Below, in pieces: positions 57,395-64,000 of a stretch of DNA of 64,000 nt. The DNA is taken from contig JAEZIO010000040.1 of the NCBI GenBank assembly GCA_023436615.1, positions 1-64,000 on the forward strand, written 5' to 3'. The notes under the pieces are model-generated. The model made no database searches. It worked only from the letters and a program-made list of their open reading frames with translations, and was not told where the DNA came from. This DNA comes from Pseudomonadota bacterium. GTDB taxonomy: Bacteria; Pseudomonadota; Alphaproteobacteria; Sphingomonadales; Sphingomonadaceae. Made by a program: the position numbers and the translations under genes. Each line of letters begins with the position of its first letter. Position 1 is the first letter of the stretch.

Positions 57395-59032
57395 CTAATT
57401 CGGCTTCTTGCTGACCTCGGCCAGCCAAAGGTCATACTCGCGGGCAAGCCGCGCCACGATGTCGGGGCGTTGCGCCGCGAGGTCGTGCGTCTCGGTGCGG
57501 TCGGTGGCGAGATTGTACAGCTGCCAGCGGCCGGCTTCCGCCGGGCCTTCGGTGACGCGCGACACGAGCTTCCAGTCACCGTCGCGAACGGACCGGCTGA
57601 ACTGCCAGAGATTGAAGATCGGGCGCGGTCGCGGGACTTCCCGCTGCCCTTCGAACAGCGGCAGCAGGCTGACGCCGGGGAGCGCTGGGGTCCGGCCGGT
57701 CGCATCGGCAACCGGGATGTAGGACAGCCCGGCGAGGGCGAGAAGGGTGGGGTGGATGTCGATCAGGTTGGACGGCGCGTCGACCCGGCGGTTTGTCTTT
57801 CCCAGCCCGCGCGGCCAGTGCACGATCATCGGCGACGCCGTACCGCCCTGAAAGCTATCGTTCTTCCAGTAGCGGAACGGGGTATTCGATACTTCAGCCC
57901 AGTCCCCACCCAGGCTCGCCCAGCGCCCGACCGATCCGACCGGATATTGCGCGCCGATTTCGTGGCCCTTCTTAAGCACCAGCTCGGCCGAGCTGCCGTT
58001 GTCCGACATGAACAGAATCAGCGTGTTGTCGAGGGCGTTGTTCTTCTCGAGGAACGCGATGATGCGGCCGATTTGTGCATCGAGCCGGTGGATCATTGCG
58101 GCATAGATCTCCATGCGCACGGCCTGGTCCGCCCGTTCGGCGGACGTCATCTTGTCCCAGTCGCGGTGCATCGATGAGGGTCGTGGATAGCGCGCGTCGA
58201 TCAATCCCAGTCGCCGGAGATTCGCCCAGCGCTGATTGGCCGCCCGCGCATAGCCTCGATCATATTTTCCCCGGAACAGCGCGCGCTCTTCCTCGGGCGC
58301 CATGAGCGGGTCATGCGGGGCGTTATAGGCGAGGTAGAGCAGATAGGGCGCTGGATCGGCGATCGCCTCGCGCAGATAAGCGAGCGACCAGTCGGTGAAG
58401 GCATCGGTTGCGTAGAATTTCGGGTTGTCGGGCATGAAGCCCTTCACGCAATTCTTTTCAAAGCACCAAACCCGGGCATCTTTTTCCTTGCGCGCCGGCT
58501 CCGGTTCACCGGGGCGGGCCTGCGCGCTCGGGTTGAAATAATTCACCGCGCCGTCGCGAAGCCCAATATAATGATCGAAGCCGCGCTCGATCGGATTTTC
58601 GATGCCGTGGTGCTTGCCCACCATATAGGTGCGATAGCCGGCGCGCCGCAGCGATTCCGCGAAGGTCGTGCCCCCGACCATGCGCGTATTGGAGCTTTTG
58701 TCCTTGCCGACCTGCTGTGCGTAGAGGCCGGTCATCAGCGATGCGCGCGACGGGAAGCATTTCGACGTGTTCGTGAACTGGGTGAACTGCAATCCCTCGC
58801 GTGCCAGCCGGTCGATGTTGGGCGTGGGAATCTCCGAGCCATAAGCCCCGAGATCCGACCAGCCCATGTCGTCCGCGAGAATGATGATGATGTTAGGCCT
58901 GCTTCCCGCAAGCGGCGCCTTCGATTCGGATGTGGGTCGGCTATCGGCCACGGCAGCCGGCCGGCGGTCATCGGCGCAAGCTGACAACAAGGCGATCAGC
59001 AAGCCGGCCAATAGTCCAGCACGTCGACTCAT
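57395..59032 (-). CDS. Lipoprotein sulfatase (formylglycine-dependent)
   Basis: A 545-residue type I sulfatase. A lipoprotein signal ends at LLSAC19. The Asp pair for Ca2+ binding is in IILADDMGWSDLG, and the formylglycine motif is C92-F-P-S-R, so activation needs a formylglycine-generating enzyme. MVGKHHG and the late LFMSDNGSS-like segment hold other active-site residues. It would remove sulfate from a polysaccharide fragment in the periplasm or on the surface, before KduI/KduD act on the uronate part. Substrate type (ulvan-, heparin- or chondroitin-like) is not decided. Confidence 0.88.
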   Translation of the reverse strand: MSRRAGLLAGLLIALLSACADDRRPAAVADSRPTSESKAPLAGSRPNIIIILADDMGWSDLGAYGSEIPTPNIDRLAREGLQFTQFTNTSKCFPSRASLMTGLYAQQVGKDKSSNTRMVGGTTFAESLRRAGYRTYMVGKHHGIENPIERGFDHYIGLRDGAVNYFNPSAQARPGEPEPARKEKDARVWCFEKNCVKGFMPDNPKFYATDAFTDWSLAYLREAIADPAPYLLYLAYNAPHDPLMAPEEERALFRGKYDRGYARAANQRWANLRRLGLIDARYPRPSSMHRDWDKMTSAERADQAVRMEIYAAMIHRLDAQIGRIIAFLEKNNALDNTLILFMSDNGSSAELVLKKGHEIGAQYPVGSVGRWASLGGDWAEVSNTPFRYWKNDSFQGGTASPMIVHWPRGLGKTNRRVDAPSNLIDIHPTLLALAGLSYIPVADATGRTPALPGVSLLPLFEGQREVPRPRPIFNLWQFSRSVRDGDWKLVSRVTEGPAEAGRWQLYNLATDRTETHDLAAQRPDIVARLAREYDLWLAEVSKKPN

Positions 59033-59177
59033 GACCGTTAAACCCTCCGAGATTGGCTAGCATCAGGTCTGGCCAATTTCCGTTCTTCATCGTCTTACGC
59101 AGTCGTTGCAGAAGTCGCAAACCCTGTTGCTTCGCGGCAATCGCGCTGCTGGGTTGATCGGCGGTGACTATCCCTTT

Positions 59178-59192
59178 ATTGGTATTACCAAT
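59178..59192. promoter_or_regulatory. GntR/UxuR-like operator before the GH105 gene
   Basis: ATTGGTATTACCAAT is a perfect 15-bp palindrome, 13 bp before the ATG of the GH105 gene and in the divergent gap with the sulfatase. It matches the TTGGTATnACCAA style of GntR-family uronate regulators such as UxuR/ExuR. Regulator gene not in window. Confidence 0.6.
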
Positions 59193-59205
59193 GTTGGGGG
59201 GATGA

Positions 59206-60996
59206 ATGGGGTTTCCGGTTTGGCGATCGCGTCGTGTCCTTGAAGGCATCGCACTGGCCTTCGCGGCTGTCTTCGGATCGGTCGCCCTCCAGGCACAGCC
59301 TCTCGCCCCTCCGCCTGATCCAGCCGTCATCGCCCAGAAGATCGGGGACGCAGTCGTTGCGGACACGGTTTTCCGGCTTGAAGTTCAGCCCGCGAACGGG
59401 ATGCAGCAAGGTTTCTACCCGATCAACGCGGAGCCGGGCGACAGGGGATCCTTCGTCATCTTCGCGGCGGACATCCAATGCAGTGCGGCATGCGCGACGT
59501 CGCCGGTCGACCTGCGATACGCCGCATCCCCGGGTGAGCTGCGATTCCTGATCGATGGCCGTGAGATTTTTCGCACGAAGGTGGATCGTCCGATCGAGCC
59601 GGATGAGCGCGACTATAATGTCGTGCATGCGCCGATCGCCAAGCGCGACGTGCTCGCATCCAGGCCTGCTCGTCTCGTAATCCTGTTCAAGCCGGGGAGC
59701 GACGGCGGTTTCGTCATGCCGGGCCTGACCTTGAGCAGCGGAAGCTGCGCTCAGGAGGTCGTAACTCTGGAGAGGCCCGGCGCCTCGAAGGCCGACAAGG
59801 CTGCACGTTTTCTCCGGGCGCGCGTTCAATCGGAAGCGGAAATCTCCGCGGCCCTGGACGAGCTCGGTTCCGCGGCCGCTTCGGCGACGAGGTGGCGCCC
59901 AGTCCGGGCCCTGGAGGCGTTGGAGAATGCTGACCCGCTGGACGTTTCCGACTGGCGCTATTTCAGCGGAGCCTTGCAATCGGCGATGCTGGCGACCGCG
60001 GACCGTTTCGACCGGCCAGACTTCGCGAGCTATGTCTCCCGCTATGCCGACTTCTTCCTGCAAAATGTGGAGACGGTGCGAACCGAGCGTTCAACCAAGC
60101 ACCAGTTGGATGGGCCGTTCGCCCATTATTTCCGCTTCGCCCTGCTCGACGACATAGGCCCACAGTCGGCGGCGCTGATCGAATGGAATGCCCGGCTGGC
60201 GGCGCAATCTCGAGTTCACAGGATCGACGCCCTCAAGGATTCTGCCCTCGAGGCCATTTCCAGGATTCCCCGCCTTCCGGACGGCACGATGGCGCGGATA
60301 ACGCCCGTCAGCCACACGGTGTGGGCTGACGATCTTTTCATGGGCGCAGCTTCGCTCGCGCGCATTTCGCTGGTCACTGGTCGCCTGGACCTGCTGAATG
60401 AAGCCGCCCGCCAGGCGCTCCTTTTCGACAAGCACCTGCGCGATCCAAAGAGCGGGCTCTATTACCACGGCTGGTTCGAGCCGACGGGCAAGCCGTCGTC
60501 GAGCAAATGGGCCAGGGCCAACGGCTGGACCATGCTTGCCAAACTTCAAATCCTGAAGGCCTTGCCGTCAGATCATGCGGATCGACCAGCGCTTCTGCGC
60601 ATTTTTGCGAACCATGCGCGCTCCTTGAAGAAGGCCCAGGACGCCGACGGACGTTGGCATCAGGTCCTCGACAACAAGCAGACGTATCTTGAGACATCGG
60701 CAAGCGCCATGTTCGTCGCAGCAATGGCCGAGGGCGTGACTCGCGGCTGGCTGAAATCGTCGGAGTTCGACCGCTCGATCCAGCGCGGCTGGCGCGCCGT
60801 CGCCGGTCAGGTCGACGCGGGCGGCCGCGCCGCCGGGATTGTCGCGGGCACGCCGATCCTTCCGAACGACGAGGCGTACGATCATCAAAAGACGAGACTG
60901 AGTGATCCGCGGGGGCTGGCGGCAATGCTCTACGCCTGCATCGCGGTCGCCGACTGGCAGGTCCATCGTGCTCGTCCTTCAAGCAAAAGGCAGTAA
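59206..60996 (+). CDS. GH105-type unsaturated uronyl hydrolase, secreted
   Basis: A 596-residue protein with a signal peptide (residues 1-30, LEGIALAFAAVFGSVALQAQ). Residues ~35-190 are a beta-rich N-terminal domain of unknown type; residues ~215-590 resemble the (alpha/alpha)6 barrel of GH105: the catalytic Asp motif VWADDLFMGAASLAR near 372, YYHGWFEP, and KWARANGWTMLAKLQIL. GH105 enzymes open the 4,5-unsaturated uronate at the end of lyase products. GGGGGG precedes the ATG at 59206. It overlaps the next gene at its 3' end, consistent with one operon. Confidence 0.82.
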   Translation: MGFPVWRSRRVLEGIALAFAAVFGSVALQAQPLAPPPDPAVIAQKIGDAVVADTVFRLEVQPANGMQQGFYPINAEPGDRGSFVIFAADIQCSAACATSPVDLRYAASPGELRFLIDGREIFRTKVDRPIEPDERDYNVVHAPIAKRDVLASRPARLVILFKPGSDGGFVMPGLTLSSGSCAQEVVTLERPGASKADKAARFLRARVQSEAEISAALDELGSAAASATRWRPVRALEALENADPLDVSDWRYFSGALQSAMLATADRFDRPDFASYVSRYADFFLQNVETVRTERSTKHQLDGPFAHYFRFALLDDIGPQSAALIEWNARLAAQSRVHRIDALKDSALEAISRIPRLPDGTMARITPVSHTVWADDLFMGAASLARISLVTGRLDLLNEAARQALLFDKHLRDPKSGLYYHGWFEPTGKPSSSKWARANGWTMLAKLQILKALPSDHADRPALLRIFANHARSLKKAQDADGRWHQVLDNKQTYLETSASAMFVAAMAEGVTRGWLKSSEFDRSIQRGWRAVAGQVDAGGRAAGIVAGTPILPNDEAYDHQKTRLSDPRGLAAMLYACIAVADWQVHRARPSSKRQ

Positions 60997-63529
60997 CATC
61001 ATCGACAAGCAATCTTTGCGGGTCCTGACGCTTCCGGCGGTTGCCATCTGTCTTGCGGCAGCAGGATCCGGACCATCGTTCGCGCAGCAGGTCATGACGT
61101 TCGATTTCGGACCGGTCGCCGCCAATCCACCGGACGTCCTGAGCTTTGGTTTGCTGGGGCCGAAGCCAGCGGGCGTGACATGGATCGTCGCGCCGACCTC
61201 AGAGAACGTCTACGCGGTGCGGCCGAAAAGCCGCGATACCGTGACGATCGACAGCGTGGGAGGAAAGGAACTCGCGCTCCGCCTTCCGGCGCGTGCGAGC
61301 TTCGTCCATGTCGCCTTCCTCTCCGAAACCGGAATGCAGGACACGAGCGACCTGCGCTTCTCGATAGACGGCAAGAAGCAGGAACTCGGCTGGCTCGGCT
61401 TCGACCCTCCGACCGAACCGCGTACCGCGCCCCGAACGGAACTGAGGCTTTTCTCGAGCGTCGCAAAAGCAAGCGGCGACCGGATGGACTTGCATTGGTC
61501 TAACCCGTCGGACTCCGTGCAGCTCAACTGGCTTCAGGTCATTCCCTTGGCCGCCGCCGAGATTGGCGATCCGCAACTTCTAAAGCTGATGGCCCGAGCG
61601 GGCGACACGCAGAAGATGGAGCCTCTGGGCCCCTTGCGCGACACGTTGCGGGGGGCGTCGCCGCGCCTGTCAGGAGAGTACGCGCTGGTCGACTTCTGGC
61701 TTAAGACCATGGTCGACGCGGATCGCTATTTCGAGGAATACCGCGGCTGGACCTGGGCCGACGAGAAGACCGGCCTGTCGATGTTCGATCGCTATCAGCA
61801 GGCGATCATGTGGCTGGACGGGCTGATTGCCGACTCGATGTTCCGGGACAGCTCACTCTATCCTCGCGCGCTCTTCCAGCGGGCGCGGCTGGAATATTGG
61901 TTGTGGATGGAGCAGCACGACGCGTTCATGCTCGACGCCGCAACCCGTGACTGGAAGGCGCTCGCGGCGATGCAGGTGCGGCCCGACCTCACGCCCATGT
62001 ATCTCGGCGCCAGCGTTCCCCACGCCAGCCCGTGCGACAAGCTGGCGACGCCGGAAGCGATGCCCGGATGGGCGCTCCGGCAACGCGAAGCCGTCTGCCG
62101 GATTGAGGAGCTGCTTGGCTGGTGGGTGGACGTCCGTCAGGCACCCAACGGCGAGCTGGGTGGCAAATGGGGCGACGACGTCGAGATGCTGCGCTGGTGG
62201 CAGATCCCGCTGCTCGCCGGCAGTACCAAGGCCTGGGACGGGTGGTCGAAGCTCGCCGAGGGCCTATGGGCCAGCGACCTGATTGCCGACGGCTACCAGC
62301 GGCGGATCTCGGATGTCGAGCATTCCGCCGAGCCGCTTTCGGACCCACTGCTGATCTTCGCGCTTTCTAATGATCCCGCGCAACTCGCACGGCTTGCACC
62401 CACGTCGCGCCACTTCATCGACCTGTGGTCCCGACCGGTCGGAAAGGACGAGCGGCGGTTCCGCAGTGCGTGGATCGGCACCGAGGGCGTTGACGAGCGG
62501 CCACCCCGCGACCGCGACGTCCCGATGATCGCGCGCGCGATGAAAGCCGTGCGATACCATCTGGCCACGAGTGACGACCGCGCGGCCAGGGGCGCAATGG
62601 TTGACTGGTCGCGCATGTGGGCTCGCGCAACGCTGTCGAACGCCAAGGGCAAGCCGGTCGGCGTCGTTCCCCCATCGGTCCGCTTTTCGGATGGCGCCAT
62701 CAACGGCGACGAGCCCGACTGGTGGCGGGCCAACATGTACTGGCGCTATTTCGACTGGAGCGGTGACGCGAAAATCTATGATCAGTTGTTGTTCGCGTCG
62801 ACGCTTAGCGACGATCCCGAGATCAGGAAAGCGCTTCTCAAGGCGTTCGACCTCGCGGCAAAGTATCGCAGCGAGAGCGGGAAGGATGCTCCGGTCGGCT
62901 CGGAACCATGGGCGGCCAGAAATCTGCTCGACAGCGATTCCTTCCAGGCGATCTGGGGTCAGTGGCGCCTCACGACGGGCGACACCCGGTACGATAGGTT
63001 GCTCAAGGAAATCACCAAGAGCAGGTACCTCACATTCCGTCTCACCGGGGAAGACGCGGCGCTGGCACCTGCCAGCCAGGGCATCATCGACCGCCTTCGC
63101 GTCAACTGGCCGCTCCTGACAAGCGAGGTCCTGTTCACCGATCGCGTCTATGTCTCGGGACGAAGCGATGAGGTGGATACCGGCGACCTCATCGCAATGA
63201 TGACCGGCGCCCTGACGACGGATTCGCCTTATTATCACGTGACCTGGAATGAACGGACGGGCGACCTTGCGTATCTCGTAAGGGATGCGCGGACGAACGG
63301 GCTTCGGCTCGACATTGCGGCCTTCGCCGATAACGCAAAGGTGACAGCGAGGTTTTGGCAGCTGCGCAAGGGCGACTATTGCCTGACGGCGCGCGATCCC
63401 TCCGGAAAACTGACGCGCCGGAAAGTCGCGATCGTGCGAACCGGCCAGCCGCAAGCCTTCAACCTGCCAGTCGCGGGCGTCTACCGGGTCGAGATGAACC
63501 CCCTCGGCAAGCAGCCTGGCTGTCGCTGA
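60968..63529 (+). CDS. Large secreted protein of unknown function in polysaccharide locus
   Basis: I do not recognise this protein. It has 853 residues from the GTG at 60968, overlapping the GH105 gene by 29 bp; a TTG at 61014 would give a shorter signal peptide. The hydrophobic core LTLPAVAICLAAAG and cleavage near FAQQ show export. Residues ~30-185 are beta-rich, possibly carbohydrate-binding (LRFSIDGKKQELGWLGFDPP). Residues ~230-700 are rich in Trp and Tyr and helical, like an (alpha/alpha) toroid (WTWADEKTGLSMFDRYQQA, GGKWGDDVEMLRWWQIP). A beta domain ends it. A lyase or hydrolase role is plausible. Confidence 0.75.
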   Translation: MLVLQAKGSNIIDKQSLRVLTLPAVAICLAAAGSGPSFAQQVMTFDFGPVAANPPDVLSFGLLGPKPAGVTWIVAPTSENVYAVRPKSRDTVTIDSVGGKELALRLPARASFVHVAFLSETGMQDTSDLRFSIDGKKQELGWLGFDPPTEPRTAPRTELRLFSSVAKASGDRMDLHWSNPSDSVQLNWLQVIPLAAAEIGDPQLLKLMARAGDTQKMEPLGPLRDTLRGASPRLSGEYALVDFWLKTMVDADRYFEEYRGWTWADEKTGLSMFDRYQQAIMWLDGLIADSMFRDSSLYPRALFQRARLEYWLWMEQHDAFMLDAATRDWKALAAMQVRPDLTPMYLGASVPHASPCDKLATPEAMPGWALRQREAVCRIEELLGWWVDVRQAPNGELGGKWGDDVEMLRWWQIPLLAGSTKAWDGWSKLAEGLWASDLIADGYQRRISDVEHSAEPLSDPLLIFALSNDPAQLARLAPTSRHFIDLWSRPVGKDERRFRSAWIGTEGVDERPPRDRDVPMIARAMKAVRYHLATSDDRAARGAMVDWSRMWARATLSNAKGKPVGVVPPSVRFSDGAINGDEPDWWRANMYWRYFDWSGDAKIYDQLLFASTLSDDPEIRKALLKAFDLAAKYRSESGKDAPVGSEPWAARNLLDSDSFQAIWGQWRLTTGDTRYDRLLKEITKSRYLTFRLTGEDAALAPASQGIIDRLRVNWPLLTSEVLFTDRVYVSGRSDEVDTGDLIAMMTGALTTDSPYYHVTWNERTGDLAYLVRDARTNGLRLDIAAFADNAKVTARFWQLRKGDYCLTARDPSGKLTRRKVAIVRTGQPQAFNLPVAGVYRVEMNPLGKQPGCR

Positions 63530-64000
63530 AAATCAACTTCCAGGACTCGCCTGGTGTCGGCTGCCTTCTCGGCCAACTCGATCAGTCGAATGCCCTGGAG
63601 CGCATCGCGCGGATCGACTGGCGGAGGCCCTTTCCCGGTGACCGACTCCGCCACAAGGCGGTAGAATTCGAGGTATGCTCCTCTTGCTGTCCGCACTCGC
63701 GAGGCAGGCGACTCAACGGTGGAAAGCGTACCGTCTTCGGTTTGGGGATTCTGGCCAAAGTCCAGGGATCGCGGGTCGGCCCCGGATTTCAATCCTAGCT
63801 CCTGGGCGTCTAGGCCAAATTTCACGAAGCTGCCCAGATGCCCATGAACAGCGAACCGCGGGCGCGCCGCATGGACCAAATTCGACGACGCAAGAATCGC
63901 CCTCATAGTTCCATAGTGAAGCGTCAGCGCGAAATAGTCGTCGACCTTCGCTTCACCCCGCTGAGCGACAATGTCTGACTGGATCGCGTCCGGCATCCCG
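63481..64000 (-). CDS. Gfo/Idh/MocA-family oxidoreductase, C-terminal part (5' end outside window)
   Basis: The frame runs from the window edge to a stop at 63481; ~172 residues of the C-terminal domain are seen. DDYFALTLHYGTMRAILASS, PRFAVHGHLGSFVKFG and the end GIRLIELAEKAADTRRVLEV are the C-terminal beta sheet and last helix of Gfo/Idh/MocA dehydrogenases. The NAD-binding domain is outside. It overlaps the unknown secreted protein by 49 bp at their 3' ends. Role in sugar or uronate conversion is likely from context. Confidence 0.82.
   Translation of the reverse strand, partial: GMPDAIQSDIVAQRGEAKVDDYFALTLHYGTMRAILASSNLVHAARPRFAVHGHLGSFVKFGLDAQELGLKSGADPRSLDFGQNPQTEDGTLSTVESPASRVRTARGAYLEFYRLVAESVTGKGPPPVDPRDALQGIRLIELAEKAADTRRVLEVDFQRQPGCLPRGFISTR

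Overview
The window is high-GC chromosomal DNA from an alphaproteobacterium, most likely a sphingomonad (Sphingomonas or a close relative). The evidence is a PHA-system protein, a very large NAD-glutamate dehydrogenase, a PAS_5-type protein, a STAS-MlaE lipid exporter, frequent 4-bp start/stop overlaps, and short palindromic repeats of a kind I recall from sphingomonads. Assignment to genus is inference.

Layout. 1-39.8 kb is ordinary core and metabolic sequence: an M15-like peptidase, a PHA-system protein and a ferredoxin reductase, tRNA-Pro(CGG), a lactate dehydrogenase/aldolase/maleylacetoacetate isomerase/thioesterase/oligopeptidase run, an unknown 705-residue exported protein, aminopeptidase P, tRNA-Thr(GGT), a GH43-like protein, a threonine aldolase-like enzyme, an EamA transporter and aminopeptidase N. 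It continues with an Mla-type lipid transport operon facing a three-gene CDP-alcohol phospholipid head-group cluster, then a Cys/Met PLP enzyme, pgeF/midA-like/lgt, an acyl-CoA synthetase, hemH, phaB, NAD-GDH and a PAS protein.

39.88-55.66 kb is a 15.8-kb integrated element inserted in the anticodon loop of a host tRNA-Thr(CGT) gene. The host gene is split: its 5' half lies at the left end and its 3' half at the right end, each ending in the same 11-bp core CATTCGTAATG. About 85 bp inside the left end the element carries a complete, different tRNA-Thr(CGT). From the right it encodes a tyrosine integrase, a small excisionase-like HTH protein, a primase/helicase-like replication protein, an HNH-like protein, a divergent gene behind an array of CAAAC/GTTTG operators, a possible scaffold-like protein, a small terminase-like protein, a large terminase split into ATPase and nuclease genes, a cytosine methyltransferase / unknown protein / Vsr operon, a YfbU-family protein and a GNAT protein. 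I see no portal, capsid or tail gene. This gene set fits a phage satellite (or a reduced prophage) that replaces the tRNA it breaks and carries a restriction-modification-like cargo.

55.7-64 kb is host DNA again: kduD-kduI, a lipoprotein sulfatase, a GH105-type unsaturated uronyl hydrolase with a GntR-like operator just before it, a large unknown secreted protein and a Gfo/Idh/MocA dehydrogenase cut by the window end. Together these look like a locus for using a sulfated, uronate-containing polysaccharide.
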